From assembly GCF_017329565.1 (NCBI RefSeq), contig NZ_JAFMTT010000002.1: 64,000 nt of DNA. One strand, given 5' to 3'. The notes beneath the pieces are model-generated. The model was not told the origin of the DNA. It ran no database searches and saw only the letters and a program-made list of their open reading frames with translations. The position numbers were made by a program, and so were the translations under genes. Shown one piece after another: positions 7,986-18,969 of this stretch. How positions within the stretch are numbered: the stretch's first letter is position 1; the number at the start of each line of letters is the position of its first letter. The stretch comes from Alicyclobacillus mali (GTDB taxonomy: Bacteria > Bacillota > Bacilli > Alicyclobacillales > Alicyclobacillaceae).

Positions 7986-9221
7986 ATGTCGACCGCGTAC
8001 GCGCCTTCGCCCGACGCGGCGAAGCCGAAGGCCCCGCTCCGGGCGCTCATCTCCATCGCCCTCGCGTGGGCCTTTGACGCCATGGACTTTTCCCTGCTTA
8101 CGTTCGTCATCCTGGACATCATGAAGGACTACCACGTCGCGCTCACGCTCGCAGCTTCCGTCTCGTCGGCGACTACCTTCGCACGGCTCGGCGGCGGATT
8201 TCTGGGAGGACTCCTGAGCGATGCGAAGGGGCGCAAGGCCAGCCTGATCTTCTCCATCTTCTGGTTCAGCGTGTTCGAGTGTCTGACGGGCTTCTCGCTC
8301 GGCTTCACGCTGCTCATGATTGTGCGGATCCTCTACGGCCTCGGCATGGGATCCATGTACGCGAGCGGCACGCCCATGCTGATGGAGATGATCCCGTCTC
8401 GCTGGCGCGGCTTTGCCTCGGGCCTTTTGCAGTCCGGTTTTTCGTTTGGCTACATTTTCGCGGCCATCATCTATCGCGTCGGATACAGCCACCTCGGCTG
8501 GCACGCGCTCTTTTTCATCGCGTGTATTCCCGCCGTGATCGTCGGCATCTTCATCGCGGTGGCCTTGCCGGAGTCGGACCGCTGGCGCGAGGCGAGGACG
8601 AACGAACGGCGGGGCATCCCGGTGGGCGAGCTATTTGTCCGCGGTCGCGCATGGAACACCGTGCACGCGGCCATTGTGGCCATCATCGCATTCAGCGTCA
8701 CGTATCCCATCAACACGTTTTACGCGACGCTGCTCAAGCAGACCGGTCATTTTTCACCCGCCGTCGTGGCGAATACCATCATCATCCTGAACGTCGCAGG
8801 GATTTTGGGCAACATCCTCGGGGGCCTGTTGTCGGATTGGATAGGGCGCAAGTGGACGCTGATTCTGTCCGCCATCGGGACGGCGCTGACGTCCGTCGTG
8901 TTTCTGCACATCCAGAGCGCGGGCTACCGGGACGTGTTCACGTTCCTCATTGGCTTTTTCTCCATCGGCGGCGTGTGGTCGGTCATCCCGACCTATCTGG
9001 CTGAACACTTTCCCACCGCGGTGCGGTCCACGGGGCAAGGCACGACGTACCACATCGGCGCAGCGCTTGGCGGCGCGGTGGTACCCCTCATCGTGTCGTC
9101 GATGGCGCCATCGGTCGGCGGTTTGGCACACTCGATGACCTACTCGGTCGCCATTGCATCGATCCTGGTGATTGTGGTGGCGCTCCTATGGAGGGAATCG
9201 AAGGGAGAGACGCTGGAGTAA
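7986..9221 (+). CDS. MFS carboxylate transporter (SHS/JEN-like)
   Basis: 411 residues, 12 membrane segments. MFS signature loops are visible: LLSDAKGRK between segments 2 and 3 and LLSDWIGRK in the second half. The stretch SGTPMLMEMIPSRWRG resembles the sialate/lactate/pyruvate proton symporter branch. Probably imports a monocarboxylate. The ATG at 7986 is chosen because AGGTGA lies 5 bases upstream; a GTG at 7977 is the alternative. Divergent from the GlcD-type oxidase, which suggests that the carrier feeds that enzyme. Confidence 0.78.
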   Translation: MSTAYAPSPDAAKPKAPLRALISIALAWAFDAMDFSLLTFVILDIMKDYHVALTLAASVSSATTFARLGGGFLGGLLSDAKGRKASLIFSIFWFSVFECLTGFSLGFTLLMIVRILYGLGMGSMYASGTPMLMEMIPSRWRGFASGLLQSGFSFGYIFAAIIYRVGYSHLGWHALFFIACIPAVIVGIFIAVALPESDRWREARTNERRGIPVGELFVRGRAWNTVHAAIVAIIAFSVTYPINTFYATLLKQTGHFSPAVVANTIIILNVAGILGNILGGLLSDWIGRKWTLILSAIGTALTSVVFLHIQSAGYRDVFTFLIGFFSIGGVWSVIPTYLAEHFPTAVRSTGQGTTYHIGAALGGAVVPLIVSSMAPSVGGLAHSMTYSVAIASILVIVVALLWRESKGETLE

Positions 9222-9225
9222 TCGC

Positions 9226-9247
9226 GAGGGCCGCGGTGGCGGCCCTC
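9226..9247. terminator. Bidirectional hairpin between MFS carrier and hydrolase
   Basis: GAGGGCCGC (9226-9234) and GCGGCCCTC (9239-9247) pair perfectly around a 4-base loop. It lies just after the MFS stop and its right arm reaches the stop codon of the convergent hydrolase. No long T tract. Confidence 0.6.
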
Positions 9248-10187
9248 ACCGTTTCCATATCCGCAAAAGGCGCTCCAACCAATGCCACACGTCCTGATAC
9301 ACCTCGGCGCGATTCGTCTCGTTGAGGACCTCATGCCGCGCGCCGGGATACAGCTTGACGGTCACGTCGCGCACCCCGGCTGCCGTGAGCGCCTTCGCGA
9401 GCCGCTCGACGCCCTTGCCCATCTTCCCCACCGGATCGCGCGAGCCGGCGACGATGAGCACCGGCAGCTCGCTCGGGATGCGGCGGAGATTCTCGGCGCG
9501 CTGCAGCTCCCGCACGCCACCGAAATAATCGATAAAGAAGCCGCAGGTGTGCATCTGCCCGCAGCGCGGGTCCGCGATGTACGCGTCCACCACGGCCTCA
9601 TCCCGCGACAGCCAATCGAGCGGCGTGCGATTGGGCTGAAACGGCTTGTTGAAGTTGCCAAACGTCATCCTGTACAGCCGTTCGCTTGGCGATCGCGCCC
9701 CAAGCCGTGCCGCCTCGCGCCGCGCGAGATACAGCCCCGCCGCTAGTTCCACGCGGCTGACGAAGCCGGCGCCTGACAGCACGGCACCTCGGAGCCTCGC
9801 GCCGTGCTGCTCCATGTAGGCGAGCGAAAGCCAGGAGCCCATGCTGTGGCCCAACAGGACAATGGGCACGCCTGGGTGCTCCGCCTCGATGCGCGACGTG
9901 ACCCGCGCCATGTCGTCCATGACGCGCTGAAACCCGTCGTGATCGCCAAAGTGGCCGAGCAGCCCCATGGCCTCGCCCGTCTGCCCGTGGCCGCGGTGAT
10001 CGTGCCCGTAGACGGCGCACCCGCGCGAGGCCAGAAATTGCGCGAAGTCGCTGTATCGCGCGATGTGTTCGGCCATGCCGTGGGCGATTTGCACGCACGC
10101 GCGCGGCTCCCCACGTAGCTCGGGCGCCCAGGTGCGCCCGTGGATCCTTACCCCGTCCGGCGCATCGAGCGTCCATGTCTCCGCCAT
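9246..10187 (-). CDS. Alpha/beta hydrolase, lysophospholipase/monoglyceride lipase-like
   Basis: 313 residues. Serine hydrolase with AHGMAEH (oxyanion strand), GHSMGSWLS (nucleophile Ser), the acid residue in GSRDPVG and the His in GARHEVL, as in the Hydrolase_4 family of monoacylglycerol lipases and lysophospholipases. No signal peptide. Start ATG at 10187 follows GGTGA at about 7 bases. It lies 124 bases downstream of the LldP-type permease on the same strand and could be co-transcribed, but no functional link to glycolate is apparent. Confidence 0.75.
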   Translation of the reverse strand: MAETWTLDAPDGVRIHGRTWAPELRGEPRACVQIAHGMAEHIARYSDFAQFLASRGCAVYGHDHRGHGQTGEAMGLLGHFGDHDGFQRVMDDMARVTSRIEAEHPGVPIVLLGHSMGSWLSLAYMEQHGARLRGAVLSGAGFVSRVELAAGLYLARREAARLGARSPSERLYRMTFGNFNKPFQPNRTPLDWLSRDEAVVDAYIADPRCGQMHTCGFFIDYFGGVRELQRAENLRRIPSELPVLIVAGSRDPVGKMGKGVERLAKALTAAGVRDVTVKLYPGARHEVLNETNRAEVYQDVWHWLERLLRIWKR

Positions 10188-10311
10188 GCCTTTCACCCCC
10201 TCGTCGCCGTCTGGGTTCGACGCTGAAACCGCATCTCCTGCCACCCCTTCCACACGGCGGCGGCGCCAGCCCGGAAGCTGACGCCGCCCATCCACGCGCG
10301 CCGCGTCACGG

Positions 10312-11934
10312 CTACGGTTTCGGCACCATGCCGCTCCACGCGTGCGCCTGCAACACCACGAGGACGCCAAGGATGACCGTGAGTACGATGCTGTGCCAGA
10401 ACGTGCGGCGGATGACGAGTCCCTCCTTGCCGCGCAGCTCGCCGGTCGATACGCCCGTCGTCACGTTTTGCGGCGAGATCATCTTGCTCATCACGGCGCC
10501 CGAGGAGTTGGTCGCCGCCATCAGGATGGGATTCAGGTGCAGGCGATTCGCCGCCACCACCTGCAGGTTGCCGAAGAGCGCGTTGGACGACGTGTCCGAG
10601 CCGGACAAGAAGCATGCAATCCAGCCGAGGAACCCGGAGAAGAACGGGAACCAGCTCCCGAGCGCCGCCACGGCCACGCCGAGCGTGTACGCCATGCCCG
10701 AGTAGTTGTACAGGTAGGCGAGCCCGAGGATGAACATGACCGTCAGGATGGGAAACGTGAGCTGCTTCCACGTGTCGGCCGCCGCGAGCCAGAACGTCTT
10801 CCAGCCGGCGCGCAAAAAGATGGCTGTGAGAATGACCGCCACCAGGATGGCCGTGCCCGTGGCCAGTGGCTGGAAGGTCCACACCGCCTCGTACGGCTTG
10901 TTGTAGAGCGTGAGAAACACCTGCTTGTCGAGCCCCGGCCAGTGCACCTTTGTCGCGCCGATGTCCGCGATTTTCAAAAACGTCCAGACGATGACGACGC
11001 CCGTCACCGTGAGCCACGGCACCCAGCCGCGCCACAGCCCTCCAACAGGCGCTTCGGACGCAGCCGCCATCTCGCGGTATGCCCCCGCGTGGGCGAACGA
11101 CCGAAATTGGTCCGTGTCCTTCGGGCGCCATACCCTCGTGAACAGCACGATGCAGATGAGCGAGACGAGCGCGGCCAGGACGTCCGGCAGCGCCGGGCCG
11201 ATGAAGTTCGCCACAGCGAACTGCGTCAACGCGTACGACAGTCCGCCGACGAGCGCGACGGGCCAGGCGCCGCGAAGCGCCTTCCATCCACCCATGACCA
11301 CAACCACGTAAAACGGCAGGATGAACGCAAAGATGGGCAGCTGCCGCCCGACCATCGAAGATAAAGCGCTTACATTGAGGTTCGTGACGGATCCGAGCGT
11401 TACGATGGGGACGCCGAGCGCGCCAAACGCGACAGGCGCGGTGTCGAAGATGAGGGCGTACGTGACCGCGTCGAGCACCGGAAAGCCGAGCCCAACCAAG
11501 AGCGCAGACGCGATGGCGACCGGCGTGCCAAAGCCCGAGATGCCTTCCATCAGCGCGCCGAAGCTGAACGCGATGATGAGCATCTGGATGCGCCGGTCCT
11601 CCGTCGCGTATCGGTACATCCAATCCCGGAACTGCGCGAACGCGCCCGTCCGCTGGCTCAAGTTATAGAGCCACATCGCGTTCCACACAATCCACATGAT
11701 GGGCCATAGCGCGAACACCATGCCTTCGGCCACCGAGTCGAACGCCAAATGAGCAGGCATGTGCCAACCTGCCACGGCCTCGATGAGCCCCACCACGAGG
11801 CCCGACAGCGCCGCGATCCACGCGGGTGTTCTTACGACGCCGAGTAACACGAGCACGATGACAATGGGAATGATGCCGACCAAAAACGAGAGGCCCGTCG
11901 AATGCCCGATGGGCGTCAACAGTTGATGAAACAC
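10312..11934 (-). CDS. L-lactate/glycolate permease, LldP/GlcA family
   Basis: 540 residues, about 13 membrane segments, the normal length for LctP-family symporters of lactate and glycolate. Family features include the long amphipathic start, GALMEGISGFGTPVAIA and an aromatic-rich second segment. GTG at 11934 is chosen since GGAGGG lies 6 bases upstream; a GTG at 11952 lacks this. Divergent from malate synthase, and the shared 375-base region carries a perfect CTGTTCTG dyad, so it is probably the glycolate entry route for GlcDEF and malate synthase. Confidence 0.85.
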   Translation of the reverse strand: MFHQLLTPIGHSTGLSFLVGIIPIVIVLVLLGVVRTPAWIAALSGLVVGLIEAVAGWHMPAHLAFDSVAEGMVFALWPIMWIVWNAMWLYNLSQRTGAFAQFRDWMYRYATEDRRIQMLIIAFSFGALMEGISGFGTPVAIASALLVGLGFPVLDAVTYALIFDTAPVAFGALGVPIVTLGSVTNLNVSALSSMVGRQLPIFAFILPFYVVVVMGGWKALRGAWPVALVGGLSYALTQFAVANFIGPALPDVLAALVSLICIVLFTRVWRPKDTDQFRSFAHAGAYREMAAASEAPVGGLWRGWVPWLTVTGVVIVWTFLKIADIGATKVHWPGLDKQVFLTLYNKPYEAVWTFQPLATGTAILVAVILTAIFLRAGWKTFWLAAADTWKQLTFPILTVMFILGLAYLYNYSGMAYTLGVAVAALGSWFPFFSGFLGWIACFLSGSDTSSNALFGNLQVVAANRLHLNPILMAATNSSGAVMSKMISPQNVTTGVSTGELRGKEGLVIRRTFWHSIVLTVILGVLVVLQAHAWSGMVPKP

Positions 11935-12309
11935 AGGCTTCCCTCCATCCACGGCCTTCAGAGTTCAAGCAATTCGTCCTCGAAGTCGTTCTGCCTCACG
12001 AAGATGAGCGTCCCTCCTTTTCTCAGGGGTCGCGATCCCCGCTTTTGAGGTCATTGTAGTCCGGGGCTCGTGCGCCTGAGAACGGGGTATTCCCATCCTT
12101 TCAAAAGATTCTGCATACCGGAATCAACTCACCAAGGGCTGGATGGCTGACCATTGCCCCGCAGCACAGCCCCTGCTTCGCAGCGCCGTTCACCAACATG
12201 CCGCGCCGACCTGTTCTGTAATTCAGAACAGTGTTTCTTCTTGCACAACGACATGCTATCATGAAAGCGTACCCAGGGTTGCGAAGTTGCGAGGGAGGAG
12301 AGATTTCAG
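11935..12309. other. Divergent control region of permease and malate synthase
   Basis: No gene seen in 375 bases. It holds the CTGTTCTG dyad at 12211-12231 and a possible -10 TATCAT (12257-12262) for malate synthase; no clear -35. Nothing further is recognised on the permease side. Confidence 0.6.
12211..12231. promoter_or_regulatory. Perfect dyad CTGTTCTG / CAGAACAG, putative IclR operator
   Basis: CTGTTCTG (12211-12218) and CAGAACAG (12224-12231) are perfect inverted repeats with a 5-base A/T spacer, the geometry bound by IclR-family dimers. It lies just upstream of the presumed -35 region of malate synthase. The half-site recurs at 7956, 19007 and 19027. Confidence 0.7.
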
Positions 12310-13914
<1,605 letters not shown>

Positions 13915-13961
13915 CGGATCTCGCCCTCGGGCGCGCGGCGCCTGAACCATCCCCATGTGAA

Positions 13962-13990
13962 AACCCCGCCGAGGTGGCGGGGTTCTTTTT
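13962..13990. terminator. Rho-independent terminator, malate synthase / IclR
   Basis: AACCCCGCC (13962-13970) pairs with GGCGGGGTT (13976-13984), 5-base loop, then TTCTTTTT on the plus strand; the minus strand reads GGGGTTTT. Serves malate synthase and possibly the convergent IclR gene. Confidence 0.85.
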
Positions 13991-14012
13991 GACGCTCAAT
14001 GGATGAAGCGGC

Positions 14013-14801
14013 TTAAGGAGCGACGCGCTCCCGTCGGTAGCCGAGGCGCTCCGAGACGCGCTCACCCGCACGCTTCACGAGCGGCACCAGCTCCACCAGG
14101 CGCTCGCGGGTCATGCGCAGCGCAGGCCCCGAGACGCTCACCGCCGCCATCACGCGCCCGTCGTGCGCAAAGATGGGCGCGGCCACGCAGCACACGCCTT
14201 CCTGGTGCTCCTCCATGTCAAACGCGAAGCCGGTCGATCTCGTCTCCTCAAGGGACGCAAAGAAGGCGGCCGCATCCGTGATGGTGTGCGGCGTGAGGCG
14301 CGGCAATCCGTACCGCCTGACGATGTCCTGCACCTCGCGCTTCGGCAGAAACGCGAGGATGGCCTTGCCGAGCCCCGTCGCATGGACCGGCACGCGCGTG
14401 CCGACGCGCGAGTGCATGCGGATGGTGTTGGGGCTTTCCACCTTCTCGATGTAGACCACGGAGCCCCTGTCCAGAAGCGCCAGGTGCACCACCTCGCCCG
14501 AGGCGAGCGCGAGCTCCTGCAGCGCGGGCATCGCCTCGCGGCGCAGATCAATGGAAGAGAGCAGCTTCATGCCGAGATCGAGCACCGTGTAGCCAAGCTT
14601 GTACCGCCCGCTCACGGGATCCTGCTCGATGTAGCCGCGCCGCATCATGGTGCCGAGCAGGCGGTGCACGGTGCTTTTGTACATGCCCACCGACTGCGCC
14701 AGCTCCGTGATGGCAATGCCGTCGGGATGTTCGCTCACCACCTCGAGCAACAGCAGCGCCTTGTCGACCGACTTGACCGTGTAGTCCTCCAAAGCGTTCA
14801 C
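14013..14801 (-). CDS. IclR-family transcriptional regulator
   Basis: 262 residues. N-terminal winged HTH (about 8-70, ITELAQSVGMYKSTVHRLL) and C-terminal effector domain (about 80-255) with GLGKAILAF and EEHQEGVCCVAAPI. IclR proteins sense small organic acids such as glyoxylate or pyruvate. GTG start; AAGGA lies 4 bases upstream, inside the end of glcD, so it is the fourth gene of the glcE-glcF-glcD unit. It probably controls the CTGTTCTG sites in this region, including the one before its own operon (autoregulation). Whether it represses or activates cannot be told. Confidence 0.88.
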   Translation of the reverse strand: MNALEDYTVKSVDKALLLLEVVSEHPDGIAITELAQSVGMYKSTVHRLLGTMMRRGYIEQDPVSGRYKLGYTVLDLGMKLLSSIDLRREAMPALQELALASGEVVHLALLDRGSVVYIEKVESPNTIRMHSRVGTRVPVHATGLGKAILAFLPKREVQDIVRRYGLPRLTPHTITDAAAFFASLEETRSTGFAFDMEEHQEGVCCVAAPIFAHDGRVMAAVSVSGPALRMTRERLVELVPLVKRAGERVSERLGYRRERVAP

Positions 14802-14802
14802 C

Positions 14803-16332
14803 TCATCCTTGCGCGCTCGTCGACGCTTCTCGGCCGGCCTCCTGCGAAAAGACGCCCCGCGCCTGCACGGCCGCCTGATCCGGGAACGAGTCGAGAATCT
14901 GCCAATTCTCCTCGATGATCTTGCGCGCCCGCTTCACCTCGACGCACCGGCCGGGCAGCGGGATGAGCTTGCCGGCGTTCACGATGCCCTTCGGATCGAA
15001 GCACGACTTGACCGCGAGCTGCGCGTCGATCTCGTCCTCGGAAAACATATAGGTCATTTCGCCGATCTTCTCAATGCCGACGCCGTGCTCGCCGGTGATG
15101 CTCCCGCCCGCGTCAACGCACGCCCGCAGCACCTCCGATCCGGCCCTGACCGCGCGCTCGGCCTCCCCGGGCACGCGGCTGTCGTACAAGATGAGCGGAT
15201 GCAGATTGCCGTCGCCCGCGTGGAACACGTTCGCGATCTTCAGCCCGTATCGCTGGCTCACTTCGTCGATCTTCTGCAGCACTTCAGTGAGGCGCGTGCG
15301 CGGAATCACGCCGTCCTGCACGATGTAGTCGGGCGAGATGCGCCCCATGGCGCCAAACGCCATCTTCCGGCTCGACCACCAGAGCGCGCGCTCCGCGTCC
15401 GACTGCGCCACCCGCACCTCGCGCACGCGGTGGCGGCGGCAGATGTCCACCACGCGCGACATCACCTCGTCGACCCCCGCGGCCAGGCCGTCCACTTCGA
15501 TGAGCAACACCGCCTCGATGTCCGCCGGATAGCCGACGTGATAGTTGCTCTTGTCGACGGCCTGCATCGCGAGCTGATCCATCATCTCGATGGCGGCCGG
15601 AATGATGCCCGCCCCGATGATGTCCGTCACCGTGTCGGACGCGTCGGCGACGCGATCGAAGTACGCGAGCGCGGTGCGCAGCGCCTGCGGCTTTTTCAGG
15701 ATGCGGACCGTGATCTCCGTCGCGATGCCGAGCGTCCCCTCCGATCCGACCAAAAGCCCGAGCAGATCGTACCCCGGCGCGTCGCCGAACGGCGCGCCGA
15801 TGTCGATCACGTCCCCATCCGGCAGCACCACCTTGGCCGCGACCACGTGGTTGGTGGTCACGCCATACTTGAGGCAATGGCTGCCGCCGGCGTTTTCCGC
15901 GAAGTTCCCGCCGATGGTGCAGACCGACTGGCTGGACGGATCCGGCGCGTAGTAGCAGTCCGCGTGCGAGACCCGGCGCGTGAGCGTGAGGTTCACAAGC
16001 CCAGGCTGCACCACGGCGCGCAGATTGTCGAAGTCGACGGCGAGGAGCTTGTTCATGCGCGCGAGGCTGATGACCACCTCGCCCCCCGTCGGCGTGGCGC
16101 CGCCCGACAGGCCCGTGCCCGCGCCCCGCGGGAGAAACGGAATGTCGTTCTCGTAGAGATAGCGGCAGATGCGCGAGACTTCGTCGGTCGTCTCCGGGAA
16201 GACCACTGCGCGCGGCAGCCCCTCTTCCGCCGTGTAGCCGTCGCACGCGTACGCCTTCACCTGGTGCGGCCGCCAAAGGCAGCGCCGCTCGCCCACGATT
16301 TCGACAAGCCGCTCGATGTGCGCGTCCCTCAT
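14803..16332 (-). CDS. glcD: Glycolate oxidase subunit GlcD
   Basis: 509 residues. FAD_binding_4 domain with PRGAGTGLSGGATP, IGGNFAENAGGSHC and GLLVGSEGTLGIATE; FAD-oxidase C domain with HAGDGNLHPLI and SITGEHGVGIEKI. Together with GlcE and GlcF it oxidises glycolate to glyoxylate at the membrane. The ATG at 16332 overlaps the glcF stop as ATGA and has GAGGGAGGGA upstream, so translation is coupled. Second glcD-type gene in the window; this one has the full partner set. Confidence 0.9.
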   Translation of the reverse strand: MRDAHIERLVEIVGERRCLWRPHQVKAYACDGYTAEEGLPRAVVFPETTDEVSRICRYLYENDIPFLPRGAGTGLSGGATPTGGEVVISLARMNKLLAVDFDNLRAVVQPGLVNLTLTRRVSHADCYYAPDPSSQSVCTIGGNFAENAGGSHCLKYGVTTNHVVAAKVVLPDGDVIDIGAPFGDAPGYDLLGLLVGSEGTLGIATEITVRILKKPQALRTALAYFDRVADASDTVTDIIGAGIIPAAIEMMDQLAMQAVDKSNYHVGYPADIEAVLLIEVDGLAAGVDEVMSRVVDICRRHRVREVRVAQSDAERALWWSSRKMAFGAMGRISPDYIVQDGVIPRTRLTEVLQKIDEVSQRYGLKIANVFHAGDGNLHPLILYDSRVPGEAERAVRAGSEVLRACVDAGGSITGEHGVGIEKIGEMTYMFSEDEIDAQLAVKSCFDPKGIVNAGKLIPLPGRCVEVKRARKIIEENWQILDSFPDQAAVQARGVFSQEAGREASTSAQG

Positions 16333-17657
16333 CGCGATCCCTCCCTCTGATAGGCGAGATCGAGCACCTCGACCGTGTGCATGACGCGCAAGGGCTGGTT
16401 CCTGCGCTTGACGCCGAGCCGGATCTGCATCATGCAGCCCGGATTCCCCATGACAATCGCCTCCACGCCCGCGGGCACGTCGTCCATCTTGCGCTCGAGC
16501 AGCTCGTTGGCCATCGCCGGATGCGTGAGGTTGTAGATGCCCGCGCTGCCGCAGCAGCGGTCGGAATCCGGCATCTCGCGAAGCGTCAGGCCCGGCACCG
16601 ACTTGAGGAGCGATCTCGGCTCGTACCGGATCTTCTGCGCGTGGCACAGGTGGCAGGCGTCGTGGTAGGTCACCGTCATCGGCAGCTCAGCCTTCGGCGG
16701 ATCGAAGCCCACCTCGACGAGGAGTTGCGAGATGTCCCGCACGCGAGAGGAAAACTGCACGGCGCGATCCCGCCAAGCCGGATCGTCCCGGAAGAGCTCT
16801 GGGTATTCCTTCAGCGCGGCGCCGCAGCCGGCCGCGTTGATGGCGACGTAGTCGGCGCCCGACCGCTCGAACACCTCGATGTTTCGCTTCGCCATCTCAC
16901 GGGCCATGTCGCGATCGCCCGCGTGCACCTGGAGGGCGCCGCAGCAGACCTGATCCTTGGGCACGCGCACCTCGACGCCGTTTCGCACGAGGACGCGCGC
17001 GGTGGCCTCGTTCACGTCGGAGAAGAACACGTCCATGACGCAGCCCGTGAAAAGCAGCGCCGCGGCCTTTGTCTCCCCCCGCGGGGCCATGGTTTCCGGC
17101 AGGACGTCGATGGCGGGCCCCCGCCCGATGTCCGGGATGACATCCTCCATCTCGCGCATCTGCGCGGGAAGCACGTTCAGCATGCCGGTGGCGTGCACCA
17201 AGCGCCTGAGGCCCGAGCGCTGGTAGAACCGCATCAGGCGGCGGATGGCGCGAAGGCGCGCAGGGCGCGGAAACACGCCGCGCAGGAAGAAACGCATGAT
17301 GGGGTCGCGCTTCCCTTCCGCGTCGCGCGCGAAAAACACCTGGCCGCGAGCCTCCTCGACGAGCGCCCCCACCTGCACGCCGGACGGGCACACGGTCTCG
17401 CAGGCCCGGCAGTCGAGGCAGGTAAAGACGGGATCGATCACGCTCTCGTCGAGCGGCAGCTCGCCTTCTGCGCACGCCTTAATGAGGTAGACGCGCCCGC
17501 GGGGCGAGTGGTTCTCGTCTCCCCAGGCTTGATAGGTGGGGCAGACCTCCAGACAAAAGCCGCAGTGCACGCAGACGGAGTACTTCTCCTCCTCGGGCGC
17601 GTCCGGAAAGCGGAAGTCGGAGGCTTTCGCTTCGACGGCCGTGGGCTCGTTCACCAT
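16329..17657 (-). CDS. glcF: Glycolate oxidase iron-sulfur subunit GlcF
   Basis: 442 residues. Two 4Fe-4S ferredoxin motifs, CVHCGFCLEVCPTY and CLDCRACETVCPSG, near the N-terminus, then two CCG domains (CCGALQVHAGD, CCGSAGIYNL) as in GlcF, LutA and HdrB. Carries electrons from the flavin subunits towards quinone. ATG at 17657 preceded by GGGAGGG; the glcE stop lies one base upstream of this start. Middle gene of the glcE-glcF-glcD-iclR operon. Confidence 0.9.
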   Translation of the reverse strand: MVNEPTAVEAKASDFRFPDAPEEEKYSVCVHCGFCLEVCPTYQAWGDENHSPRGRVYLIKACAEGELPLDESVIDPVFTCLDCRACETVCPSGVQVGALVEEARGQVFFARDAEGKRDPIMRFFLRGVFPRPARLRAIRRLMRFYQRSGLRRLVHATGMLNVLPAQMREMEDVIPDIGRGPAIDVLPETMAPRGETKAAALLFTGCVMDVFFSDVNEATARVLVRNGVEVRVPKDQVCCGALQVHAGDRDMAREMAKRNIEVFERSGADYVAINAAGCGAALKEYPELFRDDPAWRDRAVQFSSRVRDISQLLVEVGFDPPKAELPMTVTYHDACHLCHAQKIRYEPRSLLKSVPGLTLREMPDSDRCCGSAGIYNLTHPAMANELLERKMDDVPAGVEAIVMGNPGCMMQIRLGVKRRNQPLRVMHTVEVLDLAYQREGSR

Positions 17658-17658
17658 G

Positions 17659-18969
17659 TCACATCCCTCCCACAAAGCGGCCTGGTGACAAGAGGTTGGC
17701 CGGATCGAACGTGTGTTTGAGCCGCTGCATCAGGGCGAGCGACGCGGGCGCCAGGGTCGGCTGATGTTTGGCGCGGACCTCGGCGGGCGCGCGCTCCACC
17801 ACCATGTCGAGCGAGGCACCGGCCGCCAGATCCGCGATGGCGCCGAGCGGCGCGGGGCGGTCAGAGATGGCTCGAGCCGGCTGGAACGCGATGCGCGCGA
17901 CGCCGGTGAGCCCACCGGCGGAAAGCGTGACGCTTTCGGCTGGCTCGGCGAGTGCAGATGCCGCTTCCAGTGCGCGCGGCATGGCGGCGAAAAGCGATGT
18001 GGGCGGTCCTTGTAAACGGATACAGACCTGGCGCTCCGCGAGGCTTTGCGCGAGATCCGACCACCATGCGTCCGCATGCTCACCTTCGACGACGTCGACG
18101 GTAAGGCCGAAATCGCGCGACATGGCGCGGATGGCGTCCGTCTGCGCTTTGGCAGAGGACCTTGGCTCGTCGCAGTCGACGGCAAGGACGAAGTCCGAGC
18201 CCAGGTCCGCGCCCCCCACCATCTCGATGCGGCTCGGCACGAGCGTGGACTGCGCAATGCGCGAGCGCAGTTCGGCAAGCGCTGCCGCGGGGCCGCGCAC
18301 GAGAGCGGTCTCGCGGTGCATCGGCAAGGGCCGGAGTTTCAGCGTGATCTCCGTCACGACGCCGAGCGTGCCGCATGCGCCGATGAACAGCTTGGTCATG
18401 TCGTAGCCGGCGACGTTTTTCACGACCTTCGCACCCGTCCGGATGACGCGCCCATCCGCGAGGGCGACGCGGAGCGAAATGGCGAGATCGCGCAGGCTGC
18501 CGTAAAGTGCGCGGCGCGGCCCGCTGAGCCCTGTCGAGAGCAGGCCACCCAAGGTGGCATCGGCAGGCGCGGGCGGATCGAACGGCAGCATGAGTCCTCG
18601 CTGGGCGAGAACGCTCGCCAGTTCCCCGATGGTGATGCCCGGCTCCGCGGAGACGACGAGATCGCCCGGGGAGAAGCTCGTCACACGGTTCATGGGCCGA
18701 AGCGTGAGTGCAAGGTCCGGGACCTCACCCGGCGGGCCGTAGGCGAGGTGGCGGCCGGAACCGTAAGGCAGCACGGTCAACCCGAGCTCCCGAGCGTAGG
18801 CGAGCACGGCCAGCACGTCTGCCTCGCACTTGGCTTCCACGGCGCAGGTGTCCTTGGACGATTCGCCCGGATGGACGGTGCACATGGGCACGGCGCGAGC
18901 AGGAAGTCCAGTCGCATCGTGGAGCGCATCCGCAGTGTCGACCGGCAATGGCTTGGATTGAAGCGGCAA
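17659..18969 (-). CDS. glcE: Glycolate oxidase subunit GlcE
   Basis: 436 residues. FAD_binding_4-type protein shorter in its C-terminal part than GlcD, with PYGSGRHLAYG, ATLGGLLSTGLSGPRR and FIGACGTLGVVTE, and ending HTFDPANLLSPGRFVGGM as usual for GlcE. The TTG at 18969 is chosen because GGAGG lies 8 bases before it; the frame stays open to another TTG at 19017, which has no such site and would run through a putative operator. First gene of the glc operon. Confidence 0.85.
   Translation of the reverse strand: MPLQSKPLPVDTADALHDATGLPARAVPMCTVHPGESSKDTCAVEAKCEADVLAVLAYARELGLTVLPYGSGRHLAYGPPGEVPDLALTLRPMNRVTSFSPGDLVVSAEPGITIGELASVLAQRGLMLPFDPPAPADATLGGLLSTGLSGPRRALYGSLRDLAISLRVALADGRVIRTGAKVVKNVAGYDMTKLFIGACGTLGVVTEITLKLRPLPMHRETALVRGPAAALAELRSRIAQSTLVPSRIEMVGGADLGSDFVLAVDCDEPRSSAKAQTDAIRAMSRDFGLTVDVVEGEHADAWWSDLAQSLAERQVCIRLQGPPTSLFAAMPRALEAASALAEPAESVTLSAGGLTGVARIAFQPARAISDRPAPLGAIADLAAGASLDMVVERAPAEVRAKHQPTLAPASLALMQRLKHTFDPANLLSPGRFVGGM

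Noticed and set aside
7851..8504. Upstream extension of the GlcD-type oxidase reading frame
   Set aside because: The extra residues are low-complexity, overlap the divergent MFS gene, and the ATG at 7850 has an ideal ribosome site and the family N-terminus.
14809..16350. 513-codon plus-strand frame opposite glcD
   Set aside because: Shadow of glcD; no recognisable domain.
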